Notes: generated by a model not told the origin, from the letters alone. Shown: positions 32,875-42,230, counted from the first letter of the stretch. The stretch is 42,308 nt of DNA from an uncultured Acetatifactor sp. (GCA_910585665.1 CAJUFI010000035.1:1-42308), one strand, 5' to 3'. Numbers and translations are program-made.

Positions 32875-34101
32875 ATGGAGACTTATGATTATCTGATCCT
32901 GGGCGCGGGGCCGGCGGGGCTGACCTTCGCAAATCTGCTCAGAATGAAAGCCCCGGAACTGTCCTTCCTGGTTCTGGAAAAAGAGGATACCCCAGGGGGA
33001 CTCTGCCGCTCGAAAGAAGTGGACGGCTCTGCCCTGGATATAGCGGGCGGCCATTTCCTCGATGTGCGGAGGCCTGAGGTCAACCGTTTTCTCTTTACAT
33101 TCATGCCATTGGATGAGTGGAATCTTTTTGACAGGGATTCCAGAATCCATATGGGGACTTACGAGATTGGGCACCCTTTCGAAGCGAATATCTGGCAGAT
33201 GCCCCAGGAAGAGCAAGTCAAGTACCTTAAGTCCATCGCGGCGGCGGGCTGCAACCTGGGCACGCCCATGCCGGAGAAGTTTGTGGATTGGGTGACCTGG
33301 AAGCTGGGGGATAAAATCGCGGAGGACTACATGCTCCCCTACAACGGCAAAATGTTCGGCGGAGACCTGGACGCGCTGGGAACCTATTGGCTGGACAAAC
33401 TGCCTGATGTCTCTTTTGAGGAGACGCTCTTAAGCTGCCTGAACCGCAGGCCCTATGGCACACAGCCGGGGCACGCGCAGTTCTATTACCCGAAACGGTA
33501 CGGCTACGGCGAGCTTTGGGAGCGGATGGGCCGGGCCCTGGGGGAGCGGATTCTATATCAGAAGACGGTCACAGGGATGAATCCGGAGGAGAGGATCGTC
33601 ACATGTGCCGACAATTCTGTCTTCAAGGCAGGTGCTATCATCACTACCATTCCCTGGAGATCCGTAAAGGAATATGAGAATTGCCCCGGAGAGATTGCAG
33701 ACAGCATCGGGAAGTTGAAGTCCACAGGGACGGAAATCAAATATGTGCCCAAACCTCTGGACACAAAAGCCCATTGGATCTACCTTCCCGATCCGGAGAT
33801 TCCCTGCCACAGGATTCTGGTGCGGCAGAATTTCTGCACCGGCAGCAGAGGATACTGGGAGGAAACCAATTTAAGCCGGGTCACGGACACAGGCAGCGAG
33901 CATGCTTTCGTCCATGAGTATACTTATCCGCTGAACACCATCCAGAAGCCGGCAATCATGTCACAGCTTTTAGGGTACATGAGGCAGCGGGGCGTGTACG
34001 GCCTTGGAAGATGGGGGGAGCACGAGCACTACAACTCAGACCGCACGGTGGAAAGAGCCATGCAGCTGTTTGCGGAACTGAGTGAAGAAGGACATTCCTA
34101 A
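32875..34101 (+). CDS. FAD-dependent oxidoreductase, UDP-galactopyranose-mutase-like
   Basis: 408 aa flavoprotein. GAGPAG (10-15) and EKEDTPGGLCRS bind FAD; the GGHFLDV, YMLPYNGKMFGG and FYYPKRYGYGELWERM segments place it in the broad UGM/protoporphyrinogen-oxidase-like clade found in polysaccharide loci. Family members isomerise pyranose to furanose nucleotide sugars or oxidise sugar substrates. It differs enough from classical Glf that I do not use that symbol. ATG 32875 follows GGAGTTG. The stop codon runs into a 19-bp repeat array. With a UbiA-type gene in the same unit, a role in furanose chemistry is attractive but unproved. Confidence 0.82.
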   Translation: METYDYLILGAGPAGLTFANLLRMKAPELSFLVLEKEDTPGGLCRSKEVDGSALDIAGGHFLDVRRPEVNRFLFTFMPLDEWNLFDRDSRIHMGTYEIGHPFEANIWQMPQEEQVKYLKSIAAAGCNLGTPMPEKFVDWVTWKLGDKIAEDYMLPYNGKMFGGDLDALGTYWLDKLPDVSFEETLLSCLNRRPYGTQPGHAQFYYPKRYGYGELWERMGRALGERILYQKTVTGMNPEERIVTCADNSVFKAGAIITTIPWRSVKEYENCPGEIADSIGKLKSTGTEIKYVPKPLDTKAHWIYLPDPEIPCHRILVRQNFCTGSRGYWEETNLSRVTDTGSEHAFVHEYTYPLNTIQKPAIMSQLLGYMRQRGVYGLGRWGEHEHYNSDRTVERAMQLFAELSEEGHS

Positions 34102-34176
34102 TGAATAAGATCATTCCTAATGAACAAGATCATTCATAATGAATAAGATCATTCATAATGAATAAGATCATTCATA
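34101..34176. repeat. 19-bp tandem repeat after the flavoprotein gene
   Basis: Four units of 19 bp (consensus ATGAATAAGATCATTCATA) begin at the last base of the flavoprotein stop codon; the gene's last codons (GACATTCCTA) resemble the end of a unit. The array fills most of the gap before the Wzz-like gene. It is AT-rich with no evident coding role. Confidence 0.9.
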
Positions 34177-34206
34177 AGAATAAATGAAAAACAGAAAGGC
34201 CGTTTC

Positions 34207-35223
34207 ATGATGTGGGAGTGCGAATACAGCCGGGAGCCTATGGACTATAGGCTGCTGTGGCTTAGGTTTCTGCGGAAAATCTGGATTGTCCCCGTGGCTG
34301 TGCTGGTGGGCGTAGCGCTGGTGGCAGGATGCCATTTTTATGCCAGGACAGCGGCAAGAGGGGGAAGGACGTATCAGACCGAGTCGATTTTTTATATTGA
34401 TTTCGCGGAGGATGCCCAGGGGGAGACCTATGACTATTACAATTATTTCACCTGGGGAGAAGTGATCCATACGGATTTCTTTATGGATTATGTCTATGAG
34501 AAAATGGCTGGGAGGCTTTCCATGGAAGAGATCACTTCCTATATCACGGCCACCGTGGATTCGGACGTGCGGTATCTCTATGTGCGCTGCGACACCCATT
34601 CCCCGGAGCTTTCCGTGGAGCTGGCTTCGGCCATGGAGGAGGTGGTTCCCAGGTTCGCGGACATCCGGAAGGAAATCCGCTCCATCGAGACAGCCAAGGC
34701 CGGAACCGTCGCCAGGGACAGCTCAAAGCTCCGGATGGGAAACGCCTGTTTCCTGGGCGCATGTCTGGGACTTGGGGTCTCCCTGTTGGGAATTCTGATT
34801 TCTTTGATACTGGATACCGCAATCTATCTTCCGTCCACTGTGGAAAAAAGGTATCATGTCACCTGTCTGGGCGCGCCTTTTCTGCCGGAATTCGGGCCGA
34901 ACTGGGAGCATGTGCTGAAGGACGCCGCAGAGGCTGCGCTGGTCTGCGTGGACGAGGATATCCGGGAGGAGGAGATTGGAGTGCCGGAGGAGATGCAGAA
35001 AAAGGGAATCCTCTGTCGGAATCCGGTGGCGCACCCGGAAGAACTGGACCGGATACGGGAATGCCAGGCAGTGCTTCTGGTATTGAGAGCCGGGCGTAGG
35101 AACGATACGGCTTTTGAGCGACTGCTGGAACAGCTGGGCCGCCAGGACATAAAGGTCACCGCTGCCATTTTGGCCTCCGCTGACGAGAAACTGATTTCCG
35201 CATATTATAGGAAGCAAATGTAG
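34207..35223 (+). CDS. Wzz-like polysaccharide co-polymerase with degenerate kinase-like tail
   Basis: 338 aa: membrane helices near 26-43 and 178-202 flank an extracellular domain, the Wzz/CpsC plan that sets polymer chain length. The cytoplasmic tail (about 215-338) has the pattern AVLLVLRAGRRNDTAFERLL then QLGRQDIKVTAAILASA, like the second half of CpsD-type tyrosine kinases, but no Walker A motif and no terminal tyrosine cluster. It may be a fused, ATP-independent remnant of the partner kinase. ATG 34207 follows AAAGGCC; a second ATG is adjacent. It directly precedes the EpsG-like polymerase. Confidence 0.8.
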   Translation: MMWECEYSREPMDYRLLWLRFLRKIWIVPVAVLVGVALVAGCHFYARTAARGGRTYQTESIFYIDFAEDAQGETYDYYNYFTWGEVIHTDFFMDYVYEKMAGRLSMEEITSYITATVDSDVRYLYVRCDTHSPELSVELASAMEEVVPRFADIRKEIRSIETAKAGTVARDSSKLRMGNACFLGACLGLGVSLLGILISLILDTAIYLPSTVEKRYHVTCLGAPFLPEFGPNWEHVLKDAAEAALVCVDEDIREEEIGVPEEMQKKGILCRNPVAHPEELDRIRECQAVLLVLRAGRRNDTAFERLLEQLGRQDIKVTAAILASADEKLISAYYRKQM

Positions 35224-35238
35224 CTTTAGGCGCGCCTT

Positions 35239-35269
35239 TTATCAGAAGCTAAGTGCATGCTTCTGATAA
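35239..35269 (+). promoter_or_regulatory. stem-loop between the Wzz-like and EpsG-like genes
   Basis: A perfect 11-bp stem, TTATCAGAAGC and GCTTCTGATAA, with a 9-nt loop fills the 65-bp gap just before the ribosome site of the next gene. An AGGCGCGCCT palindrome (35228-35237) precedes it. There is no T run after the stem, so it more likely stabilises or divides the mRNA than ends transcription. Confidence 0.6.
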
Positions 35270-35288
35270 GTCATTACAGGAGCAAAGG

Positions 35289-36392
35289 ATGATTTTATAT
35301 TTATCGATTACGGCGCTTACAGTCTTCATGGCTTATTTTGTGAACAGCGCTTACGCAGGAAAATCAAATAACAGAAGACAGGCGCGCGCCAGGAACCGGC
35401 AGTCCATGTTGAACGGGGTGCTCCTGACAGGGATTTTTATGGTTCTGTTCGCCCTGTCCGCCCTGAGGATCGGCATCGGGAACGACTACTGGGTCTACCG
35501 GGATCATTTTCTGCATATCATGAGCGGGGATACGGCAGTCTCCTATGAAATCGGTTTCCAGGCGCTGGTGAAGGTTCTGCAGAGCCTGTTCGGATATGAC
35601 AATTACCGGATTGTGTTTGCGGTCATGGCTTTCCTCACGAGCCTGTTCTTTATCAAGGGGCTGTTCGACAATACGGATTGGTTCGTGATGTCTTTTTTCC
35701 TTTTTATGGCAAACGGCTTCTACTTCATGAGCTTCAGCAACGTGCGGTATTATTTCGTGATGGCAGTCTGTACCTATGCCATGAAATTCTTGTTTGCAGA
35801 GGATTACGTCAAATTTGTCTTCTGGATTGTGCTTGCCGCTTTTTTCCATAAATCCGTCCTGTTGGTCATACCGGTGTACCTGATTGCCCATTCCCTGAAG
35901 TGGAACAAAAAGACACTGTGGCTGATTCCGGCAGCCTGCGCGGCGCTTGCGCTGGGAAAGCCGGTGTTCAGACGGCTGATGTTCGTCTTCTATCCCTATT
36001 ACGAGGGAGATCTGATTCTGGACGTGGAGACGATTTCCTATGCGAACATCGCGAAATGTCTGGCGGTATTGCTGTTCTCCCTTTTTTACTACAAAAAGGC
36101 GGTCAAGGGGAATTCCAAGGCGGAGACGCTCTTTAATCTGAATCTCTTCGCTCTGATTATTTACAGCTTCGGGTATTATATTCTGGAGACTTCCAGGATA
36201 TGTTATTACATGGTGCTGGGACATGTGTTCCTGATTCCCATTGTGCTGAAGGCAATCGAAAATAAGAGGCAGAAAGTCTTCTGCCTTCTTTCCGTCATAC
36301 TGGCTTATGTCATGTACCTGGTGATATTTATCATAAAAAGCCGGGCACCTACCGTGCTGCTGCTGCCGTATATGACATGGCTGTTTACATGA
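35289..36392 (+). CDS. EpsG-family polysaccharide polymerase-like membrane protein
   Basis: 367 aa with about 10 membrane segments and the EpsG/Wzy-like landmarks RIGIGNDYWVYRDHF near residue 60 and SFSNVRYYFVMAVCTY, a polymerase-type Arg-containing loop. EpsG-type proteins are thought to polymerise exopolysaccharide repeat units on the outer face. ATG 35289 is preceded by AGGAGCAAAGG; an upstream start at 35253 would fall in the intercistronic hairpin. It is the last plus-strand gene and converges with the next gene at 36489. With the Wzz-like protein it makes up the polymerisation step of the pathway. Confidence 0.85.
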   Translation: MILYLSITALTVFMAYFVNSAYAGKSNNRRQARARNRQSMLNGVLLTGIFMVLFALSALRIGIGNDYWVYRDHFLHIMSGDTAVSYEIGFQALVKVLQSLFGYDNYRIVFAVMAFLTSLFFIKGLFDNTDWFVMSFFLFMANGFYFMSFSNVRYYFVMAVCTYAMKFLFAEDYVKFVFWIVLAAFFHKSVLLVIPVYLIAHSLKWNKKTLWLIPAACAALALGKPVFRRLMFVFYPYYEGDLILDVETISYANIAKCLAVLLFSLFYYKKAVKGNSKAETLFNLNLFALIIYSFGYYILETSRICYYMVLGHVFLIPIVLKAIENKRQKVFCLLSVILAYVMYLVIFIIKSRAPTVLLLPYMTWLFT

Positions 36393-36488
36393 GGGGAGCT
36401 GCTGAAACCAGGCGGCAGGCATGCTTGGAGCCGCCGATACCAGTGTCAGGCTCTGTCTGCCGGTTCGGTCTTTAGCGCGTCCCCCAAT

Positions 36489-37667
36489 CTATCCAATCAT
36501 AAAATAAGTCTCCCCTTGCAGCAATCTGCCGAAAAAGACCAGGCCGCAGAAAAGCTGATAGGCCAGCACACACCCTGTCACCGCGAAAGCGATTCTGCAG
36601 TACAGCCGATTTCCCTCCCTCTTCCGGAAAAGCAGCCATTTCTCCAGGCTGAAAACGTAAATCAAAAACAGAGCCATACAATACCCCCAAAGGAAATTCC
36701 CGTCTCTGGAACGGCTCCCCGTCTCCACCAGCAGCAAAGCCTCCAGGAATCCCACCCCTGTCATGCCCCAGGCAAAACGATAGCGCCTGTCCCGCAGAAG
36801 CTCCCTCCCGGAGAACAGCAGCACCGCCAGCGGGAACGCAACGGAACAGAGCACCGCCACTTTCGTCCGATTGGCATGGAGAGAAAAGGTGTACCAGGGC
36901 GACAGCGCGAACCCCTGCCCGGTATCGGCGCCGAAGAGCACCGCGTTCTGCCATAGCATCACGCCACAGGCCGGAAGCACCGTGCTCCCCATCAGGAACA
37001 CCTGTTTAAAAGGCACCTTCCTGCACAGATCCGCCAGCAGCTTCACCGCCAACACAGGCGCGAACACCGTCAGGAAGCTGGGCTTGATGCCTGTGCACAA
37101 GGCCAACAGTCCCGCCAGGACAAGCCACTGTCTGCCGGTCAGACGCTCTCTGTAGCCCTCTTCCGCTTTCAGGTAATAAATCATGACCGCCAACGCCGCG
37201 GGCTTCATGCACTGATAGGTGGAATTGTGCCATATGTTCCCCGCCTGATAGCTCACATAGCGGTATTCCCCCGCATATCGCCAGAAGAACGGCATCACCA
37301 GGTTCAACGCCAGCGCGCCGCCCAGCGTGAGCGCATCCACCCTCTTCCGCCCCAGCAGAAGCGCCAGCAGCCGCTCCGTCAGCAGAATGCACAGCACCGC
37401 GGCGACAGCCAAAAAGAGGGCAATCAGCCCCGTCCCGTGTCCGCCCAGCCAGTAGAAGAGCTGGTACGGATACGCCGTAAAGCTGTAGTACCATCCGTCA
37501 TCGATAATCATGCTGATATGATAGGGCAGATCCGACTGGAAGTATCGGTTGTCGTAGTCCAGCGGCTGGATGGACTGCATATAAAAAAGATACAGGCACA
37601 GCCCGCCGTATATCAGTACGCCAATCCAGAGGATGAAGACCACATATTTCGACCGCTTGTTATCCAT
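36489..37667 (-). CDS. polytopic membrane protein, unknown, GT-C-like
   Basis: 392 aa with about 10 membrane segments. The first loop DYDNRYFQSDLPYHISMIID has Asp-rich character as in GT-C proteins, and SYQAGNIWHNSTYQCMKPAA is a second conserved-looking loop. No named family is recognised. ATG 37667 follows GGGAGG. It is the last gene of the right-hand minus-strand block. It may be a transferase using a polyprenyl-phosphate donor made by one of the GT2 enzymes upstream in the same block. Confidence 0.72.
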   Translation of the reverse strand: MDNKRSKYVVFILWIGVLIYGGLCLYLFYMQSIQPLDYDNRYFQSDLPYHISMIIDDGWYYSFTAYPYQLFYWLGGHGTGLIALFLAVAAVLCILLTERLLALLLGRKRVDALTLGGALALNLVMPFFWRYAGEYRYVSYQAGNIWHNSTYQCMKPAALAVMIYYLKAEEGYRERLTGRQWLVLAGLLALCTGIKPSFLTVFAPVLAVKLLADLCRKVPFKQVFLMGSTVLPACGVMLWQNAVLFGADTGQGFALSPWYTFSLHANRTKVAVLCSVAFPLAVLLFSGRELLRDRRYRFAWGMTGVGFLEALLLVETGSRSRDGNFLWGYCMALFLIYVFSLEKWLLFRKREGNRLYCRIAFAVTGCVLAYQLFCGLVFFGRLLQGETYFMIG

Positions 37668-37775
37668 CTCACGCCTCCCTTTTCCCCATAAATCCTCTCA
37701 ATATCTCCAAGCCGCTTATCATGCAGCTCACCGGAAACCGTTTGGGCAATTCCCCCGCCCTATGGGAACACGCGC

Positions 37776-39563
37776 TCAATCACCGCGGAGTTCATAGAGC
37801 ACCAGTTCCTCATCGCCGTATATCAGGCGGCAGCCCTGGCCCTGGCACAGCATGGCGATCTCCCCGTTGGCAGGCACTGCGATATAGCGGCTCTGCAGCG
37901 CAGTGATGTCCGGCATCACGTACTCCCGCATGCAGCAGCTGATTCCGAATCCCTTCGGCAGCCCATAGAGCAGCTGGTACGGAGTGATGACCGTCTCCCC
38001 ATCCACCAGGTCGCTGTATACCCAGATTACGACATTGTCATAATTCGGTGCGTCTTCCTCTCTCAGGGCCAGCGCACTGGCCATCTCCTGCCGCCAGTTC
38101 TCCACGGCAGCCGCTTTCCCTTCCTCCCGGAAAGGCACCTGATAGTCAAAGGGATTCAGCGTTATATAAGCAAAGAAATAGGCGAACGTGACCCCCACCA
38201 GCACCGCTTTCTTATAAAATACCGTATCCATCCAGGCTATGACGAACACCGCCGCAGCCAGGAAAATCATCAGATGCCTGCTGCCCTCCGTCAGCTTGTA
38301 CATAAGCAGCAGCGCAAAAAGCATGGCTATAAAGCTGAAAGCCAGATGTATCTCGATGACCATCTTTTCCCACACAAGCCGAGACTCGCCCGCAGCCCCC
38401 TGGCGCGCTGCCCGCTTTCGCTCCGCTGACACTGTTGCCGTTTCCGCCCTGTCCTCCAGCGCCTCGCCGGCCCGCAGGCGGCGGAACCTTCTCCAGTCCC
38501 TGAATCCCTGCGCCGCCAGCACCGCCATGCAGACCAGGTAGCACACAAAGCACGCATCTGCCGACAGCCCGCTGCCAAAGCTCGCCCGCACATGCTCCAG
38601 GAAATCCTGCCCCACATAGTAAATCTTCCTGACCGTATAATAGCCTCCGCCGAAAATCCCCCTGTCAAAAAACGCCTGAATCCAGTCCGTATAGAACAGC
38701 GGCGTAAAATACTCCGCCCCAAGGTAATGGTTGATGACCGCATAGATTCCGAGCACTGCCGCCAACACCGCCGCTCCGGCAGCCCCCCGGCACAATTTTC
38801 CAGCGCGGCTCCTCCCCCTGCGCATCCAAAAATAGACAGGAAGCAGCATGAACAGCGCCATATAGGGGCGCATCAGAACCATCAGGCCCGAAACCAGAAA
38901 TAATAAGACAAGCTTGTAATCCCTCTCCCGCCTCAGATAGTTGATAGCCATGGAATAAAAAAGAATCAATATGGCAAAACAGATGACCTCCGCCATCCCG
39001 GAAAGCATATAGCGCACAAAAGGCCTATACAGACAGAAAAGCAATGTCAAAATCCCCATCTGCTTCCAGGTAGGCCGAACCAGCCATACGAAGAGGAAGC
39101 AGCACAGGCTCATAAGAAAGATATTGCAAATAACGGGGGACATAAGATTCCACCCGAACACCAGCCCCCAGAGAATCCAGGGAAAGACCAGCACCGGGCT
39201 CCACGCCGCGAAGGAAAGCTTCAGGGCATGGCTCTCATTGAATCCGAAATACCCCTGGGGATATCCGTATTCCAGGATGCTCTCCACCTGTTTATAATAG
39301 AACAGCTCGTCATTCCATCCGGAGGAGGGTATATAGACCTTCCCCAGACTCTGCCCCTGCCCGATGCAGTGCACCAGACAGCACAATAAAGGCAGCGCCG
39401 CCAGAAGCAGGGATTTCAAAAGCGTCACATACCGCTTCTCTCCGGAGCGTTTCCTCTCTTCGGAACCGTTCTCCCCGGGATTCCCCGCCCCGGCATGGCC
39501 GCTTTCCGGAACATCCTCCCAGTACCTGCCCGGCGCTTTCCACCACTCCAAAAATCTTCCCAT
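37776..39563 (-). CDS. large GT-C-like membrane protein paired with a GT2
   Basis: 595 aa with about 12 membrane segments, a basic/acidic cytoplasmic N-terminus of about 45 aa, and a first loop reading PSSGWNDELFYYKQVESILE, where the acidic pair after Trp-Asn is placed as in GT-C enzymes. The soluble C-terminal domain (about 470-595) ends in ELRGD. The ATG at 39563 lies one base after the GT2 stop with GAGGAAAG before it, so the two are translationally coupled; earlier starts at 39578 and 39596 overlap the GT2 gene. The pair forms a lipid-phosphate-sugar synthase/transferase module. Sugar unknown. Confidence 0.78.
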   Translation of the reverse strand: MGRFLEWWKAPGRYWEDVPESGHAGAGNPGENGSEERKRSGEKRYVTLLKSLLLAALPLLCCLVHCIGQGQSLGKVYIPSSGWNDELFYYKQVESILEYGYPQGYFGFNESHALKLSFAAWSPVLVFPWILWGLVFGWNLMSPVICNIFLMSLCCFLFVWLVRPTWKQMGILTLLFCLYRPFVRYMLSGMAEVICFAILILFYSMAINYLRRERDYKLVLLFLVSGLMVLMRPYMALFMLLPVYFWMRRGRSRAGKLCRGAAGAAVLAAVLGIYAVINHYLGAEYFTPLFYTDWIQAFFDRGIFGGGYYTVRKIYYVGQDFLEHVRASFGSGLSADACFVCYLVCMAVLAAQGFRDWRRFRRLRAGEALEDRAETATVSAERKRAARQGAAGESRLVWEKMVIEIHLAFSFIAMLFALLLMYKLTEGSRHLMIFLAAAVFVIAWMDTVFYKKAVLVGVTFAYFFAYITLNPFDYQVPFREEGKAAAVENWRQEMASALALREEDAPNYDNVVIWVYSDLVDGETVITPYQLLYGLPKGFGISCCMREYVMPDITALQSRYIAVPANGEIAMLCQGQGCRLIYGDEELVLYELRGD

Positions 39564-39564
39564 C

Positions 39565-40530
39565 TTATCTTTCCTCATCCTTCCGCCCGCCTGCATCCAG
39601 ATTCAGCTTTTCCCGGATGACATACTGGGGCGAATTGTTCAGGCTGATATAAATCCGCCCGATATATTCCCCGATCAGGCCCAGCATCAGCATAATCATG
39701 CCCCCGAAGATGACAACAGCCGACATCAGGGAGCTGAACCCCAGAGGCACCGCTGGATTGATGAACTTCTTGACTATGGTGTACAGGCCGTAGAGAAAGC
39801 CCGTCCCCGCGCTTATGGCCCCCATTGCGGTGGCAATCCGTAAGGGCTTTACCGAGAATGCCGTGAAGCCGTTGAACCACAGAGCAAACAGCTTCTTGAA
39901 AGTATAGCCGGAAGCGCCCTCCTCCCGCTCCCTGTGGTCCACCGGCACATTGGCGATGTTCCGGGTGGCCCGCAGCACCAGGCCGATGATATAGGGATAG
40001 GAATTCTCATAGCGGACCATGTCGTCCACCACGAACCGCTTCGCCGCGAAATAACTGGAAATATACAGCTCCGGCGGCTTCCCCAGCATCATCCGGGTCA
40101 TGCGCTCGTTGAGCTTGCTGCCCAGATTCCGGAACGCGGAGTGCTGCTTATGGTCGTACCGGGCGTACACAGCGTCATACCCCTCCTCCAGCTTGCCAAT
40201 CAGTCTGTCCACCTGATCCGCCGGGGTCTGCCCATCATCGTCCAGACATACCACATAATCCCCGTCCGAATGGCGCAGTCCCGCCATCAGCGCCGAATGC
40301 TGGCCAAAATTCCTGGCGAAGTCAATCCCCCGGATGTTTTCATGCTCCTTGCAGAGCCTGCGGATTACGTCAAAGGTGCCGTCCGGAGAGCAGTCGTTCA
40401 CCAGGAAGATATCATAGCAATATTGCTCCATAGTCTTCATCTTACCATCAATCTCCGCTATCACATGGGGAAGCGTATGCTCCGAACGATAACAGGGAAT
40501 CACAAAGCTGATCTTCTTCATCTGTCCCAT
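39565..40530 (-). CDS. ArnC/GtrB-like GT2 polyprenyl-phosphate glycosyltransferase
   Basis: 321 aa: GT-A domain then two membrane helices near 230-295. Motifs are ISFVIPCYRSE, LVNDCSPDGTF, DFARNFGQHSALMAGL, and the metal site VVCLDDDGQTPADQ; the C-terminal GLIGEYIGRIY segment is diagnostic of the ArnC/GtrB/Dpm group. It loads a sugar onto undecaprenyl phosphate at the inner face. The start may be the ATG at 40530 or the one three codons later (40521). It is immediately followed by a GT-C-like gene. Confidence 0.9.
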   Translation of the reverse strand: MGQMKKISFVIPCYRSEHTLPHVIAEIDGKMKTMEQYCYDIFLVNDCSPDGTFDVIRRLCKEHENIRGIDFARNFGQHSALMAGLRHSDGDYVVCLDDDGQTPADQVDRLIGKLEEGYDAVYARYDHKQHSAFRNLGSKLNERMTRMMLGKPPELYISSYFAAKRFVVDDMVRYENSYPYIIGLVLRATRNIANVPVDHREREEGASGYTFKKLFALWFNGFTAFSVKPLRIATAMGAISAGTGFLYGLYTIVKKFINPAVPLGFSSLMSAVVIFGGMIMLMLGLIGEYIGRIYISLNNSPQYVIREKLNLDAGGRKDEER

Positions 40531-40561
40531 CTATCTCACATTCCTTTGCAAAGTAGTCTCT

Positions 40562-41089
40562 TCAAATCGGCGATATGGCGGCCATCCATATGATATCACA
40601 GTATTTCCCGTCAATGCGCACATCATCCTTCAGGCAGGCTTCCTTCCGGAACCCTGCTTTCTCATAGCTGCGGATGGCGCGCTCATTCCCGGCCAGGGCA
40701 CGCAGATAGATTCGATGCAGTTTTTCTTCCGCAAAACAGTACCGCAGCATCAGCTTCGCGGCGGCAGTGCCGATTCCCCTGCCCCTGGCATGGGCTTCCC
40801 CGATGAAGATGCCGTATTCCGCTTTGTTGTGCTGCCTGTCGATATCGCGGATATAGACGCTTCCCAAGGGCCTGTCCGAAGCCAGGTCGCAGATGATGTC
40901 CTGTACTACCTTCCCCTTTTCCACCATGTTCCGGATCCAGTCCTCATGCCCCTGTCTGGTGAAAGGCTCCTGATAGATGAAATTCTTCCGCACGTCATCG
41001 CTGTTGCGCCATGCCACAATCAAATCCGTGTCCTCCCGGGTCATCAGGCGCAGATAGATACCTACGCCCCGGTCAATGTATTGTTCCAT
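40562..41089 (-). CDS. GNAT N-acetyltransferase, PseH/RimJ-like
   Basis: 175 aa GNAT with the acetyl-CoA loop ARGRGIGTAAAKLML and the AWRNSDDVRKNF opening plus YIRDIDRQHNKAEYGIFIGE. This pattern is shared by ribosomal-protein acetyltransferase-like enzymes used on nucleotide amino sugars, including PseH, and it resembles PseH more than the GNAT inside the pse block does. It could therefore provide the acetylation step for the pseudaminic pathway or act on dTDP-Fuc4N. ATG 41089 follows AGGAT. It is in an operon with two GT2 genes. Substrate is unproved. Confidence 0.83.
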   Translation of the reverse strand: MEQYIDRGVGIYLRLMTREDTDLIVAWRNSDDVRKNFIYQEPFTRQGHEDWIRNMVEKGKVVQDIICDLASDRPLGSVYIRDIDRQHNKAEYGIFIGEAHARGRGIGTAAAKLMLRYCFAEEKLHRIYLRALAGNERAIRSYEKAGFRKEACLKDDVRIDGKYCDIIWMAAISPI

Positions 41090-41216
41090 ATCCTGACGCT
41101 TCCTCTCTAACCTCTATCTCTGGTGCCGTGGCCCGCCGGCCTTTCGCCCATAGCACCATCTCCTCATACCATCCGTACAGTGCACACCTCCATGCCCCTC
41201 GGCTCTGATAGCACAG

Positions 41217-42164
41217 CTACCTGTCGTCCGCCTTCTTCCTTCTCTTCTCGGCGCTGGTCCGCATGAGGCGATATTCAAAATCGCGCTTGTCCTTAGCTGC
41301 CATGACCTCCAGGATGATTCCCGCGAAAAAGGACTGGATTCCCGCCAGAACCATGAAGCCGCAGACTATCAGCGTGGGGAACCTGGGCACAAGCCCTGAC
41401 CGCAGATATTCGCTCAGGATAGGAATCATAATCAGCAGCGCCAGAACCACCAGCAGCACGCAGAAAGCTCCGAAGAAGTGCAGCGGCCTGTAGTTGCGGT
41501 ACAGCTGAACCATCTTCCGGATGACCCGCAGGCCATCGCTGTAGGTATTCAGCTTGGACATGCTGCCGTCCGGCCGGTCGCGGTACTCCACTACCACATT
41601 CTCCACCTGCATATTATAATTCACCGCATGGATGGTCATTTCCGTCTCTATCTCGAAGCCCTGGGAAAACACAGGGAAAGTCTTGACGAATTCATAACTG
41701 AGGGCCCGATAGCCTGTCATGATGTCCTTGATGTCCGCACGGAACAGACTGTTGATGCCGGTCCGCATGAGACTGTTGCCGAAGTTGTGAAAAAGCCTTT
41801 TGTTTTCCTGAAAATAGGTGGAAGAAAGCCTGTCGCCCACCACCATGTCCGCACCGTGCTCCAGCACTCTGTCCGCCATCTCCCTGGCACAGTCCAGCGG
41901 ATAGGTATCGTCCCCGTCCAGCATGAGATAGCACTCCGCATCGATCTCCCGGAACATCCTGCGGATCACGTTCCCTTTACCCTGCCTGTATTCCCGGCGG
42001 ACTATGGCTCCCTGTTCCTCCGCCAGCCGGGCTGTCCCGTCTGTGCAATTGTTGTCATAGACATAGACCACCGCTTCCGGCAGCGTCTTCCTGGCATCTC
42101 CCACCACCTTCGCGATGGTCTGCTCCTCATTAAAACAGGGTATCAATACCGCAATCTTGTCCAT
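41217..42164 (-). CDS. DPM1-like GT2 glycosyltransferase with two membrane helices
   Basis: 315 aa: GT-A domain with IAVLIPCFNEEQTIAKVV at the start, VYDNNCTDGT, and the metal site LMLDGDDTYPLD; the MTGYRALS and GFEIETEMTIHA segments are typical of the polyprenyl-phosphate hexose synthases and related surface glycan enzymes. Two C-terminal membrane helices lie near 228-290. I take ATG 42164 (GGGCAGTTGGCGG before it); the earlier start at 42194 adds a non-homologous stretch. It heads the right-hand minus-strand block, with a mobile-element junction 67 bp or more upstream. Confidence 0.88.
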   Translation of the reverse strand: MDKIAVLIPCFNEEQTIAKVVGDARKTLPEAVVYVYDNNCTDGTARLAEEQGAIVRREYRQGKGNVIRRMFREIDAECYLMLDGDDTYPLDCAREMADRVLEHGADMVVGDRLSSTYFQENKRLFHNFGNSLMRTGINSLFRADIKDIMTGYRALSYEFVKTFPVFSQGFEIETEMTIHAVNYNMQVENVVVEYRDRPDGSMSKLNTYSDGLRVIRKMVQLYRNYRPLHFFGAFCVLLVVLALLIMIPILSEYLRSGLVPRFPTLIVCGFMVLAGIQSFFAGIILEVMAAKDKRDFEYRLMRTSAEKRRKKADDR

Positions 42165-42230
42165 CCGCCAACTGCCCTTTCCCCATAGGCTCACAGGATT
42201 GTCCCGGCTTGTCCTCTTTCATAGGCTTCC

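Noticed and set aside
36393..36488. Terminator in the convergent gap (GGCGGC/GCCGCC at 36411-36435)
   Set aside because: The 6-bp stem has a 13-nt loop and no T run on either strand. It is too weak to call.
239..42194. Many long open frames opposite or overlapping the named genes
   Set aside because: They lie antisense or out of frame to genes with clear motifs, have low-complexity or proline/arginine-rich translations, and lack ribosome sites. High GC explains their length.
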